DNA from: [Mycobacterium] crassicus | GTDB lineage: Bacteria; Actinomycetota; Actinomycetes; Mycobacteriales; Mycobacteriaceae | DNA length: 64,000 bases | Assembly (NCBI RefSeq): GCF_020181615.1 | Contig: NZ_CP084029.1 | Coordinates: forward strand, 3,640,800-3,704,799 | Direction of reading: 5' to 3' | In this document: piece by piece, positions 26,781 through 37,702 of the stretch | Layout of the letters: the number at the start of each line of letters is the position of its first letter | Position numbering within the stretch: position 1 is the first letter of the stretch | Translations under genes and position numbers: made by a program | Notes under the pieces: generated by a model | Database searches by the model: none | Told to the model about the DNA's origin: nothing | Seen by the model: only the letters and a program-made list of their open reading frames with translations

Positions 26781-26836
26781 CGAGTGTGCGGTTTGGTCGG
26801 CCGGAACCGCGAAAAGCCGCCCAAAGCGCACACTCG
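26781..26836 (-). terminator. Inverted repeat downstream of guaA (GAGTGTGCG family)
   Basis: A 10-bp perfect stem, CGAGTGTGCG (26781-26790) with CGCACACTCG (26827-26836). The stem continues after one mismatch with TTTGG/CCAAA. The loop contains a small GC hairpin. It lies 22 nt after the guaA stop on the minus strand and has no U-tract, a form often suggested for mycobacterial terminators. The same arms recur downstream of gadB. Confidence 0.65.
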
Positions 26837-26858
26837 ACGAAACGGGAAGCCCCGAAAC

Positions 26859-28424
26859 CTACTCCCACTCGATGGTGCCGGGCGGTTTGCTGGTGATGTC
26901 CAGCACCACGCGGTTGACCTCGGGCACCTCGTTGGTGATCCGAGTGGAGATACGCTCCAGCACCTCATACGGCACCCGGGTCCAGTCGGCGGTCATGGCG
27001 TCCTCACTGGACACCGGCCGCAGCACGATCGGATGCCCGTAGGTGCGGCCGTCGCCCTGCACCCCGACCGAACGAATGTCGGCCAGCAGCACCACCGGGC
27101 ACTGCCAGATCTGGTGGTCCAGACCGGCGGCGGTCAACTCCTCGCGGGCGATCGCGTCGGCCGCCCGCAGTGTCGCCAACCGCTCGGAAGTGACCTCGCC
27201 GACGATCCGGATGCCCAGACCCGGGCCCGGGAACGGTTGGCGCGCCACGATCTCCTCCGGCAGCCCCAACTCGCGCCCCACCGCGCGCACCTCGTCCTTG
27301 AACAGCAGCCGCAGCGGCTCGACGAGGCTGAACTTCAGGTCATCGGGCAGTCCGCCGACGTTGTGGTGGCTCTTGATGTTCGCGGTGCCGGTACCCCCAC
27401 CGGACTCCACCACGTCCGGATAGAGCGTGCCCTGCACCAGGAACTCGACTTCCCCTTCAGAAGCGTGATCACCCAAGGTGTCGCGCACCGCGCCCTCGAA
27501 GGCCCGAATGAACTGCCGCCCGATGATCTTTCGCTTGCCCTCCGGGTCCGACACCCCCGTCAGCGCGTCGAGGAAGGTGTCCGCGGCATCCACCGTGACC
27601 AGCCTTGCCCCGGTGGCGGCGACGAAGTCGTTCTGCACCTGCTCACGTTCCCCGGCGCGCAACAGCCCGTGGTCGACGAACACACACGTCAGTCGATCCC
27701 CGATGGCACGCTGCACCAGCGCCGCCGCCACCGCGGAGTCCACCCCGCCGGACAGCCCGCAGATGGCGTGGCCGTCACCGATCTGCTCGCGCACCTGCTC
27801 GATCAGCGCATCGGCGATATTGGCGGGCGTCCACCGTGCGTCGATGCCGGCGAACTCGTGCAGGAACCGGCTGAGCACCCGCTGCCCGTACGGGGTGTGG
27901 AGCACCTCCGGGTGGTACTGCACCCCGGCCAGCCGGCGGGCCCGGTTCTCGAACGCGGCCACCGGGGCGCCCGCGGTGGAGGCGACCACCGCGAAACCGT
28001 CCGGCGCGGCGGTCACCGCGTCGCCGTGGCTCATCCACACCGGCTGGGCGCCGGGCAGGCCTGCATGGAGTTCCCCGCCGGTCACCTTCAGCTCGGTGCG
28101 GCCGTACTCACTGGTTCCGGTGCGCTCGACGGTGCCGCCGAGTGCGTCCGCCATGGCCTGGAAGCCGTAGCAGATGCCGAACACCGGAACGTCGAGGTCG
28201 AACAGGGCCGGATCGAGCCGGGGGGCGCCCTCGGCGTAGACGCTGGACGGCCCGCCGGACAGCACGATCGCCAGCGGATTGCGGGCCTTGATCTCCCCGA
28301 TGGTCGCGGTATGTGGGAGGACTTCGGAGAACACCCGCGCCTCCCGGACCCGGCGGGCGATCAATTGGGCATACTGCGCGCCGAAGTCGATGACCAACAC
28401 GGGGCGAGACGATGGTGATGACAC
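26859..28424 (-). CDS. guaA: GMP synthase (glutamine-hydrolysing)
   Basis: A 521-residue two-domain enzyme (M. tuberculosis Rv3396c, 525). The class I amidotransferase domain has the nucleophile Cys in [10 protein letters not shown] and the His in GVQYHPEV. The ATP pyrophosphatase has the PP-loop [10 protein letters not shown], then [18 protein letters not shown] and the dimerisation C-terminus ending KPPGTIEWE. It converts XMP to GMP with ATP and glutamine. GTG 28424 is chosen because it gives an N-terminus of family length starting just before [12 protein letters not shown]. The neighbouring gene on the plus strand starts 90 bp away. Confidence 0.95.
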   Translation of the reverse strand: MSSPSSRPVLVIDFGAQYAQLIARRVREARVFSEVLPHTATIGEIKARNPLAIVLSGGPSSVYAEGAPRLDPALFDLDVPVFGICYGFQAMADALGGTVERTGTSEYGRTELKVTGGELHAGLPGAQPVWMSHGDAVTAAPDGFAVVASTAGAPVAAFENRARRLAGVQYHPEVLHTPYGQRVLSRFLHEFAGIDARWTPANIADALIEQVREQIGDGHAICGLSGGVDSAVAAALVQRAIGDRLTCVFVDHGLLRAGEREQVQNDFVAATGARLVTVDAADTFLDALTGVSDPEGKRKIIGRQFIRAFEGAVRDTLGDHASEGEVEFLVQGTLYPDVVESGGGTGTANIKSHHNVGGLPDDLKFSLVEPLRLLFKDEVRAVGRELGLPEEIVARQPFPGPGLGIRIVGEVTSERLATLRAADAIAREELTAAGLDHQIWQCPVVLLADIRSVGVQGDGRTYGHPIVLRPVSSEDAMTADWTRVPYEVLERISTRITNEVPEVNRVVLDITSKPPGTIEWE

Positions 28425-28514
28425 CGCAAAGAGTCTAGTGGCGGCAAACTGCGCCGATCCGACGGCAGGCATGGTGGAGTGGAACACGAGCCTGAGTCGG
28501 AAGGGAGCCTGACT

Positions 28515-29258
28515 GTGTCAGAGCTGCTCGGCCTGCCCGGATCGGTGCGCGCCTGCCTGTTCGACCTCGACGGAGTGCTCACCGACACCGCCAGCGCACA
28601 CACCAAGGCCTGGAAGGCCATGTTCGACGCGTACCTGTCGGCACGCTCCGAACGCACCGGCAGCCCGTTCGTCCCGTTCGACCCCGCAGACGACTATCGG
28701 CGCTTCGTCGACGGCAGAAAACGCGACGACGGAGTGCGCTCGTTTCTGGCCAGCCGCGGCATCGTGCTGCCCGACGGCGCCGACGACGATCCGCCCGACG
28801 CCGAGACCGTGCACGGCCTGGGCAACCGCAAGAACATGGCGTTCCGCATGACTCTGGAGACCGACGGCGTCGACGTGTTCGAGGGATCGCGCCGCTACCT
28901 GGCGGCGGTCACCGCGGCGGGCCTGGCCACCGCGGTGGTGTCGGCCAGCGCCAACGCCGGAGAGGTGCTGGCGATCACCGGCCTGGCGAAGTTCATACAG
29001 CAGCGCGTCGACGGCGTGACCCTGCGCACCGAGAACATCGCCGGCAAGCCGGCACCGGACTCGTTCCTGCGCGCGGCGCACCTGCTCGGTGTCGAACCGG
29101 GCGAGGCCGCGGTGTTCGAGGACGCCCTGTCGGGGGTGGCGGCCGGGCGGGCCGGCGGGTTCGGCTACGTGGTGGGCGTCGATCGGGTGGGCCAGGCCGA
29201 AGACCTGCGCAGGCACGGCGCCGACATCGTCGTCACCGATCTGGAGGAACTGTTGTGA
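28515..29258 (+). CDS. Beta-phosphoglucomutase-like HAD enzyme (Rv3400)
   Basis: A 247-residue HAD protein. Motif I is DLDGVLTDT, with nucleophile Asp and acid/base Asp; a helical cap follows with the HGLGNRKN motif of beta-phosphoglucomutases, and then [21 protein letters not shown] and [11 protein letters not shown]. It should interconvert beta-glucose-1-phosphate and glucose-6-phosphate. GTG 28515 is preferred over an earlier start because AAGGGAG lies seven bases upstream. It is followed within 10 nt by the GH65 phosphorylase, whose product is beta-glucose-1-phosphate, so the two form one short pathway. Confidence 0.92.
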   Translation: MSELLGLPGSVRACLFDLDGVLTDTASAHTKAWKAMFDAYLSARSERTGSPFVPFDPADDYRRFVDGRKRDDGVRSFLASRGIVLPDGADDDPPDAETVHGLGNRKNMAFRMTLETDGVDVFEGSRRYLAAVTAAGLATAVVSASANAGEVLAITGLAKFIQQRVDGVTLRTENIAGKPAPDSFLRAAHLLGVEPGEAAVFEDALSGVAAGRAGGFGYVVGVDRVGQAEDLRRHGADIVVTDLEELL

Positions 29259-29268
29259 AGGCAAGCCG

Positions 29269-31629
29269 ATGATCCCGCCGGACTACTTCCCGATCGAGCC
29301 GTGGCAGATCCGTGAACCCCGGCTGGACCTGGATCTGCTCGGACAGACCGAAGCCCTGTTCACGTTGTCCAACGGGCACATCGGCTTACGCGGCAACCTC
29401 GACGAGGGCGAGCCGTACGGCCTGCCCGGCACCTACCTGAACTCGTTCTACGAGGTGCGGCCACTGCCCTACGCCGAAGCCGGGTACGGCTATCCGCAGG
29501 CCGGGCAGACCGTCGTCGACGTGACCAACGGCAAGATCATCCGGCTGACGGTCGACGACGAGCCGCTGGACGTCCGCTACGGCGAGCTGGTCGACCACGA
29601 GCGCATCCTCGACATGCGGGCCGGCACCCTGACCCGCCGGCTGCACTGGTGCTCGCCGGCGGGAAAACAGGTCAAGGTGCACTCGACCCGGCTGGTGTCG
29701 CTGGCCCAGCGCGGCGTCGCCGCCATCGAATACGTCGTCGAGGCGGTCGACGAATTCGTCCGCGTGACAGTGCAATCCGAGCTGGTCGCCAATGAGGACC
29801 AACCGCCGACCAGCGGCGATCCGCGGGTCGCGGCGATCCTGGAGAACCCGCTGGAAGCCGTCGAGCGCGAGCGCACCGAGTCCGGCGCGGTGCTGGTGCA
29901 CCGCACCCGGGCCAGCGAACTGATGATGGCCGCGGCTATGCATCACGAGATCGAGGTGCCCGGCCGGGTCCAGGTCAACACGATGGCGATCCCCGACGTG
30001 GCGGCAACCACCGTGGTGTGCGGTCTGCGCGCCGGGCAGAAACTGCGGATCGTCAAGTACCTGGCCTACGGCTGGTCCAGTGAGCGGTCCCGTCCCGCGC
30101 TGCGCGATCAGGCGATCGCGGCGCTGACCGGCGCCCGTTACAGCGGCTGGCAGGGGCTGCTCGACGCCCAGCGGACCTACCTGGACGAGTTCTGGGACGG
30201 CGCCGACGTCGAGGTCGACGGCGATCCGGACTGCCAGCAGGCGGTCCGCTTCGCGCTGTTCCACCTGCTGCAGGCCAGCGCGCGCGCCGAGCGCCGGGCG
30301 ATCCCCAGCAAGGGCCTGACCGGCACCGGCTATGACGGGCATACCTTTTGGGACACTGAGACTTTCATTCTTCCGGTGCTGACCTACACGGCGCCGCACG
30401 CGGCGGCCGACGCGCTGCGCTGGCGGGCGACGACGCTGGATCTGGCTCGTGAGCGGGCCGCCGAGCTCGGGCTGGCCGGGGCCGCGTTCCCGTGGCGGAC
30501 CATCCGGGGCCAGGAATGCTCCGGCTACTGGCCGGCGGGCACGGCCGCCTGGCATATCAACGCCGACATCGCGGCGGCGTTCGAGCAGCACCGGGTCGTC
30601 ACCGGCGACGGGTCACTGGAGGCCGAATGCGGTCTGGCGGTGCTGGTCGAGACCGCCCGGCTGTGGCGGTCGCTGGGGCACCACGACCGGCACGGCGTGT
30701 GGCACCTGTCCGGGGTGACCGGCCCCGACGAGTACACCGCGATCGTCCGGGACAACGTGTTCACCAACCTGATGGCCGCCCATAATCTGCGCACCGCCGC
30801 CGAAGCGTGTGCCCGCCATCCCGACGCCGCGCACGAACTGGGGGTCACCACCGAGGAGATGGCCGGCTGGCGGGATGCCGCCGACGCCGCGCACATCCCC
30901 TATGACGAAGAGCTGGGCGTGCATCCGCAATGCGAAGGTTTCACCTCCGCCGCGGAGTGGGACTTCGACGCCCGCACCACCTATCCGCTGCTGCTCCACG
31001 AGCCCTATGTTCGGTTGTACCCGGCCCAGGTGGTCAAGCAGGCCGATGTGCTGCTGGCAATGCATTGGCGCAGCCACGCTTTCACTCCGGAGCAGAAGGC
31101 CCGCAATGTCGACTACTACGAGCGCCGCACGGTGCGGGACTCGTCGCTGTCTGCCTGCACCCAGGCGGTGCTGTGCGCCGAGGTCGGACACCTGGAGTTG
31201 GCCCACGACTACACCTACGAAACGGCATTCGTCGACCTGCGCGATCTGCACGACAACAGCCGCGAAGGTCTGCACCTGGCGGCGCTGGCCGGGACCTGGA
31301 TCGCACTGGTCGCCGGGTTCGGCGGCCTGCGTGACGACTCCGGCGTGCTGTCACTGAATCCCGCTCTGCCGGAAGGGATCTCGCGGCTGCGGTTTCGGTT
31401 GCGCTGGCAGGGCGCTCGGGTGACGGTCAGCGCCACCGACACCGAGGTCACCTACACCCTGCGGGACGGCCCCGAGAGCCGGCTGACCATCAAACATGCC
31501 GGCGAGGAACTCGAGCTGAACACGCAGTCACCGACGACAGTGCCGGCCCGCCGGCGGGAACCGCTGCTGGCCACCCCGACGCAGCCGCCCGGCCGTGAGC
31601 CCAACCACCGGCGGGAGGTCGCGCGGTGA
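29269..31629 (+). CDS. GH65 alpha-glucoside phosphorylase/hydrolase (Rv3401)
   Basis: A 786-residue glycoside hydrolase family 65 protein, identical in length to Rv3401. It has an N-terminal beta-sandwich, an (alpha/alpha)6 barrel with the catalytic acid Glu488 in GVTGPDEYTA, and a small C-terminal beta domain. The phosphate-binding region and the paired beta-phosphoglucomutase gene suggest phosphorolysis of a disaccharide such as trehalose, maltose or kojibiose to beta-glucose-1-phosphate; specificity cannot be read from sequence alone. The last 30 residues are a basic Pro-rich tail. It overlaps nothing downstream and ends 5 nt before the convergent choD stop. Confidence 0.9.
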   Translation: MIPPDYFPIEPWQIREPRLDLDLLGQTEALFTLSNGHIGLRGNLDEGEPYGLPGTYLNSFYEVRPLPYAEAGYGYPQAGQTVVDVTNGKIIRLTVDDEPLDVRYGELVDHERILDMRAGTLTRRLHWCSPAGKQVKVHSTRLVSLAQRGVAAIEYVVEAVDEFVRVTVQSELVANEDQPPTSGDPRVAAILENPLEAVERERTESGAVLVHRTRASELMMAAAMHHEIEVPGRVQVNTMAIPDVAATTVVCGLRAGQKLRIVKYLAYGWSSERSRPALRDQAIAALTGARYSGWQGLLDAQRTYLDEFWDGADVEVDGDPDCQQAVRFALFHLLQASARAERRAIPSKGLTGTGYDGHTFWDTETFILPVLTYTAPHAAADALRWRATTLDLARERAAELGLAGAAFPWRTIRGQECSGYWPAGTAAWHINADIAAAFEQHRVVTGDGSLEAECGLAVLVETARLWRSLGHHDRHGVWHLSGVTGPDEYTAIVRDNVFTNLMAAHNLRTAAEACARHPDAAHELGVTTEEMAGWRDAADAAHIPYDEELGVHPQCEGFTSAAEWDFDARTTYPLLLHEPYVRLYPAQVVKQADVLLAMHWRSHAFTPEQKARNVDYYERRTVRDSSLSACTQAVLCAEVGHLELAHDYTYETAFVDLRDLHDNSREGLHLAALAGTWIALVAGFGGLRDDSGVLSLNPALPEGISRLRFRLRWQGARVTVSATDTEVTYTLRDGPESRLTIKHAGEELELNTQSPTTVPARRREPLLATPTQPPGREPNHRREVAR

Positions 31630-31633
31630 TGCC

Positions 31634-33355
31634 TCAGGCGATACCGGAGGACCAGCGCAACGCGCCGACGGCACTGTCGGGCACCGCCGGGTTCTTCGGT
31701 GCGATCGGTTCCAGCCGCCGGTAGGACTCGCCCTGGGCCGGCCGCAGATCGGTCTCGCCCTTGTTCGGCCACAGCGACGCGGCCCGCTCGGCCTGCGCGG
31801 TGATCGACAGCGACGGGTTGACGCCGAGGTTGGCCGAGACCGCCGCGCCGTCCATCACCGCCAGCGTCGGATACCCGTACACCCGCTGGTAGGGGTCGAT
31901 CACGCCGTGTTCGGGACTGTCCCCGATCGCCGCGCCGCCCAGGAAGTGCGCGGTCAGCGGGATGTTGAACAGCTCGCCCCAGGTACCGCCGGCCACCCCG
32001 TCGATCTTGGCGGCGATGCGACGGGTGACCTCGTTGCCGACCGGGATCCAGCTCGGGTTCGGCTCGCCGTGGCCCTGCTTGCTGGTGTAGCGGCGGAAAC
32101 CGAGCTTGCCGCGCTTGGTGAAGGTGGTGATCGAGTTGTCCAGGTGCTGCATCACCAGGGCGATCACGGTGCGCTCGCTCCACTGCTTCGGGTTGAGCAG
32201 CCGCAGGATGTGCTTCGGGTCTTCGCGGCCCTGGCTCAGCAGTTGCTTCCAGCGCGGCACATCGGTTCCCTGCGGACCCGTGCCGTCGGTCATCAGCGTC
32301 TGCAGCAGACCCATCGCGTTGGAGCCCTTGCCGTAGCGGACCGGTTCGACGTGGGTGTCGGAGGTGGGGTGGATCGACGAGGTGATCGCCACCCCGTGGG
32401 TCAGGTCCAGATCCGGATTGACGTTCAATGTCGCCGCGCCGACGATCGATTCGGAGTTGGTGCGGGTGAGCACGCCCAGCTGCGAGGACAGCTTGGGCAG
32501 TTTTCCGCTGTCGCGCATCTTGAACAGCAATCGCTGGGTGTTGTAGGTGCCGGCGGCCAGGATCAGGTGACGCGCCGTGAAGCTGCGGTGACGCCGTCGC
32601 GGTGAGAGTCCGGTACGCGCGGTACGCACCCGCCACAGCCCGTCGTCGCCCTGCTCGAACCCCGTCACCGTCGTCATCGGATGTACTTGTGCACCAGCCG
32701 ATTCCGCCAGATACAGGTAGTTCTTGACCAAGGTGTTCTTGGCGCCCCAGCGGCAGCCCGTCATGCACTCGCCGCACTCGATGCACCCGGTGCGCTTCGG
32801 GCCGGCGCCGCCGAAGTACGGGTCGGCCACCGTCTTGCCGGGCGCCTTGTCGCCGTCGGCACCGAAGAACACCCCGACCGGGGTGGCCACGAAGGTGTCA
32901 CCGACCCCCATGTCGTCGGCGACCTGCTTGACGATCCGGTCGGCGTCGGTGAACGTCGGGTTCTGCACCACGCCGAGCATCCGCTTCGCCTGGTCGTAGT
33001 GCGGCATGAGTTCGGCGTGCCAGTCGGTGATGTGCGCCCACTGCTTGTCGGCGAAGAACGGCGCGGGCGGCACATACAGCGTGTTGGCGTAGTTCAGCGA
33101 TCCACCACCGACCCCGGCGCCGGCCAGCACCATCACGTTGTTGAGCAGGTGGATGCGCTGGATGCCGTAGCAACCCAGTTTCGGCGCCCACAGGAAATCG
33201 CGCAGGTGCCAGGAGTTCTTGGCGAAGTCCGCGTCGGCGTAGCGGCGTCCGGCCTCCAAAACGCCTACGCGATACCCCTTCTCGGTAAGGCGCAGCGCGC
33301 TGACACTGCCGCCGAAACCCGAGCCGATGATCAGGACGTCATAGTCAGGTTGCAT
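31634..33355 (-). CDS. choD: ChoD, cholesterol-oxidase-like GMC flavoprotein
   Basis: A 573-residue GMC-type oxidoreductase (Rv3409c, 578). The N-terminal FAD-binding motif is GSGFGGSVSALRL, followed by GAGVGGGSLNYAN and a Cys-rich segment CIECGECMTGC with GAKNTLVKNY. The substrate domain has TNSESIVGAA and the C-terminus GAAVSANLGVNPSLSITAQAERAA. ATG 33355 gives the conserved start MQPDYDVLIIG. M. tuberculosis ChoD is named cholesterol oxidase and affects virulence, but it is not the main cholesterol-ring enzyme and its true substrate is unclear. Confidence 0.92.
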   Translation of the reverse strand: MQPDYDVLIIGSGFGGSVSALRLTEKGYRVGVLEAGRRYADADFAKNSWHLRDFLWAPKLGCYGIQRIHLLNNVMVLAGAGVGGGSLNYANTLYVPPAPFFADKQWAHITDWHAELMPHYDQAKRMLGVVQNPTFTDADRIVKQVADDMGVGDTFVATPVGVFFGADGDKAPGKTVADPYFGGAGPKRTGCIECGECMTGCRWGAKNTLVKNYLYLAESAGAQVHPMTTVTGFEQGDDGLWRVRTARTGLSPRRRHRSFTARHLILAAGTYNTQRLLFKMRDSGKLPKLSSQLGVLTRTNSESIVGAATLNVNPDLDLTHGVAITSSIHPTSDTHVEPVRYGKGSNAMGLLQTLMTDGTGPQGTDVPRWKQLLSQGREDPKHILRLLNPKQWSERTVIALVMQHLDNSITTFTKRGKLGFRRYTSKQGHGEPNPSWIPVGNEVTRRIAAKIDGVAGGTWGELFNIPLTAHFLGGAAIGDSPEHGVIDPYQRVYGYPTLAVMDGAAVSANLGVNPSLSITAQAERAASLWPNKGETDLRPAQGESYRRLEPIAPKNPAVPDSAVGALRWSSGIA

Positions 33356-33453
33356 CGGACAAGTATGCACCAGCCGGTACCGGCGGTAGCAGGGTCGTCG
33401 AGGCTACATTTCGTCGCGATTTTCGTCGCCGGAGGACGAAGACCCGGGAGCGA

Positions 33454-34581
33454 TCAAGACCCGACGGTCAGCCCGACCTTCTGGAATTCCTTGAGGTCGC
33501 AGTACCCCGCCTTGGCCATCGACCGGCGCAGCCCGCCGACCAGGTTCAGCGAGCCGAACGGGTCGTCCGACGGGCCGTCGAGCACCTGCGTCAGGCCGGG
33601 GCGCTCGCCATAGGCGACCTGCATCAGGGCACCCCGCGGCAGCGACGGGTGGGCGGCCGCCGAGGGCCAGTACCAGCCGTCGCCCTGCGCCTCGGCCGCC
33701 GCCGCCAGCGGCGTGCCCAGCACCACCGCGTCGGCGCCGCAGGCGATCGCCTTGGCCAGATCACCGGAGGTGTGGATGTCGCCGTCGGCCAGCACGTGCA
33801 CGTAGCGGCCGCCGGTCTCGTCGAGGTATTCGCGGCGCGCGGCGGCGGCGTCGGCGATCGCGGTGGCCATCGGCACCGAGATGCCCAGCACCTCATCGGA
33901 GGTGGTCACCCCGGCCGTCGAGCCGTAGCCGACGATCACCCCGGCCGCGCCGGTGCGCATCAGGTGCAGCGCGGTGCGGTGGTCGAGCACCCCGCCGGCC
34001 ACCACCGGGATGTCGAGCTCGGAGATGAACGTCTTGAGGTTCAGCGGCTCGCCGTCGCTGGCCACCCGTTCCGCGGAGATGATGGTGCCGTGGATGACCA
34101 GCAGGTCGACGCCGGCGGACACCAGGGCCGGGGTCAGCGCCGCGGCGTTCTGCGGGCTCACCCGTACCGCGGTGGTCACCCCGGCCTGGCTGATGCGCGC
34201 CACCGCGGCACCGAGCAGTTCGGGGTCCAGCGGCGCGGCATGCAGCTGCTGCAGCAGCCGGATCGCCGCCGCGGGCTCGGGTTCCTTGGCCGCGACCTCG
34301 ATGACCTGGGCGATCTTGGCTTCGACGTCGGCGTGCCGGCCGATCAGGCCTTCGCCGTTGAGCACGCCCAGACCGCCGAGGCGGCCCAGCTCGATGGCGA
34401 ACTCCGGGGAGACCAGGGCGTCGGTGGGATGGGCCAGCACCGGGATCTCGAACCGGTAGGCATCCAGCTGCCAGGCCGTCGACACGTCCTTGGAGGAGCG
34501 GGTACGCCGTGCCGGGACGATGTTGATGTCGTCGAGTTCATAGGTGCGACGGGCGGTACGGCCCATGCCGATCTCAACCAT
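33454..34581 (-). CDS. guaB3: GuaB3, IMPDH/GMPR-family protein lacking the catalytic Cys
   Basis: A 375-residue IMPDH-like TIM barrel without CBS domains, the same length as Rv3410c. The start MVEIGMGRTARRTYEL is conserved in mycobacteria. The loop that carries the catalytic Cys in IMPDH (GSICTT) reads GYGSTAGVTTSDE here, with no Cys. DGDIHTSGDLAKAIACGAD and GAGVIVGYG-type phosphate-binding residues are kept. The function of GuaB3 in mycobacteria is not established; in M. tuberculosis GuaB2 is the active IMPDH. It lies 94 bp downstream of guaB2, separated by an inverted repeat. Confidence 0.9.
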   Translation of the reverse strand: MVEIGMGRTARRTYELDDINIVPARRTRSSKDVSTAWQLDAYRFEIPVLAHPTDALVSPEFAIELGRLGGLGVLNGEGLIGRHADVEAKIAQVIEVAAKEPEPAAAIRLLQQLHAAPLDPELLGAAVARISQAGVTTAVRVSPQNAAALTPALVSAGVDLLVIHGTIISAERVASDGEPLNLKTFISELDIPVVAGGVLDHRTALHLMRTGAAGVIVGYGSTAGVTTSDEVLGISVPMATAIADAAAARREYLDETGGRYVHVLADGDIHTSGDLAKAIACGADAVVLGTPLAAAAEAQGDGWYWPSAAAHPSLPRGALMQVAYGERPGLTQVLDGPSDDPFGSLNLVGGLRRSMAKAGYCDLKEFQKVGLTVGS

Positions 34582-34614
34582 GTCACGCATGCAGGGTCAC
34601 CCTTAATCTCTCCG

Positions 34615-34671
34615 CGAAACCGACATTTTGCAGCACAGTTGCGAGAAGCAGCCTGCACAACGTCGGTTTCG
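34615..34671 (-). terminator. Inverted repeat between guaB2 and guaB3
   Basis: Perfect 10-bp arms CGAAACCGAC (34615-34624) and GTCGGTTTCG (34662-34671), extended inward by partly paired TTTTGC/GCACAA. It begins 5 nt after the guaB2 stop on the minus strand. There is no U-tract. It could end most guaB2 transcripts or protect their 3' end, with readthrough into guaB3. Confidence 0.6.
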
Positions 34672-34675
34672 GCGC

Positions 34676-36277
<1,602 letters not shown>

Positions 36278-36407
36278 CTACGCAGCCGGGGTGAGAAACC
36301 CCATCTTAATCGCGGCGCTTGAGTGCTTTCGGCCGCACCACCCTTGAAGGGGGCGCAGACGCGCCTCACCTGCCGCTGGCATTCTGTCGAGGCGACTGCG
36401 TACCCTG

Positions 36408-36818
36408 ATGGGCGTGCATGACCACTTCCCACCCGGTTTGCCGCCCGACCCGTTCGCCAACGATCCTTACGATCCCTCCGCAGAGCTGGACGCCGTCGAA
36501 CCGGGCCAGCCGCTGGATCCGCAGGAGCGGACCGCGGTGGAAGCCGACCTCGCGGACCTGGCGGTCTATGAGGCGTTGCTGGCCCATCGGGGTATCCGCG
36601 GGCTGGTGGTGTGTTGCGACGACTGTCAGCAGGACCACTACCACGACTGGGACATGCTTCGCGCCAACCTGCTGCAGCTGCTGATCGACGGCACCGTCCG
36701 CCCGCACGAGCCGGCCTATGACCCGGAGCCGGACACGTATGTGACCTGGGACTACTGCCGCGGCTACGCCGATGCGTCGCTCAACGGGGCGACGTCGGAG
36801 ACCGACGGCTACCGTTAA
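36408..36818 (+). CDS. DUF5319 protein (Rv3412-like)
   Basis: A 136-residue acidic cytoplasmic protein matching Rv3412. The N-terminus is Pro/Asp rich (PPGLPPDPFANDPYDPS). The core has VYEALLAHRGIRGLVVCCDDCQQDHYHDWDML, and the C-terminus WDYCRGYADASLN. The CCXXC and HYH residues are arranged so that a metal site is possible, though none is described to my knowledge. The stop is 9 nt from that of the convergent TPR-like gene. In M. tuberculosis the rsdA-sigD pair sits here. Confidence 0.85.
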   Translation: MGVHDHFPPGLPPDPFANDPYDPSAELDAVEPGQPLDPQERTAVEADLADLAVYEALLAHRGIRGLVVCCDDCQQDHYHDWDMLRANLLQLLIDGTVRPHEPAYDPEPDTYVTWDYCRGYADASLNGATSETDGYR

Positions 36819-36827
36819 TCAGGGCCG

Positions 36828-37619
36828 CTACCAATTTCCACCGCGGTGGCGCACCAGCTCTGCGGCGTCGTCACGCAGCTCGCGTAGCTCCTCAGCTGTC
36901 CGCGTAGTGCTGCCGATATCGGCCAACATGCACGCGAGCGCCCATCGCAGGGGAATCAGCCCCAGCCGATCGGTGTCCTGCAGCGCGTCCTCGGCCACGC
37001 CCCGCGCTCGATCGAGGTTCCCCGCACAGCACAGCGCTCCGGCCAGCACCACCTGACTTTTCACCCGGTGTCGCACCATGCCTTCGCTCACGAGCTCGCA
37101 CGCCTGCTCGGCGTGGCGCACCGCGGTGGCTCCGTCGCCGGTGACCATCGCCAATTCTGCGGTCACCCAGTGCCGACGGACCGCCAGGCGCGGCGGGGCG
37201 GTGGACGGCTCCGGCGCGGCCCGGTCCAGCAGTGCCGCCGACGCCGCGAAGCGCCCGATCCCGAGAGCGTCCGCGGCCAGCCCGACCAGGGCATCGGCGC
37301 CGGCCTCCGGGTCGACCTCATGGTCGCCACGGGCCAGCACCAGGGCCCGGCCGTCGAGGCCGCGGGCGCGCCGGTGATCGCCGAGTTGACGCAGGAACGA
37401 TCCCCGGGTGCTGTGGGCCAGCGAGGCCAACGGGCCCGCCGGTGTCTCGCGCAGCAGCTCAGTCAGCTCGGACGTGGCGATGGCGTAGCGGCCCTGACCG
37501 CCCGCGGCCACGGCACGCAGCCAGCGTTGACGTGGGGTTTTCGCGGCGGGCAGCGGCCAGCGGCCGGGTTCGGCACCGAACGCGGCAGCGGTCAACGCGG
37601 CGTCTGGATCCTCAGTCAT
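36828..37619 (-). CDS. TPR-like helical protein (Rv3415c-like)
   Basis: A 263-residue soluble protein made of Ala/Leu-rich helical pairs resembling tetratricopeptide repeats, for example ASLAHSTRGSFLRQLGDHRRARGLDGRAL and VLAGALCCAGNLDRARGVAEDAL. Matches Rv3415c, next to sigD and whiB3 in M. tuberculosis. The function is unknown; TPR proteins normally serve as binding scaffolds. Divergent from whiB3 with 249 bp between the starts. Confidence 0.82.
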   Translation of the reverse strand: MTEDPDAALTAAAFGAEPGRWPLPAAKTPRQRWLRAVAAGGQGRYAIATSELTELLRETPAGPLASLAHSTRGSFLRQLGDHRRARGLDGRALVLARGDHEVDPEAGADALVGLAADALGIGRFAASAALLDRAAPEPSTAPPRLAVRRHWVTAELAMVTGDGATAVRHAEQACELVSEGMVRHRVKSQVVLAGALCCAGNLDRARGVAEDALQDTDRLGLIPLRWALACMLADIGSTTRTAEELRELRDDAAELVRHRGGNW

Positions 37620-37702
37620 CGCTGCGCGACGTTACGCGGCGGGGCCACCACCGCGTCGTCCCACCCGGAAAGGCATCCGCTCTCAGGGAATGTCCACCAC
37701 CT

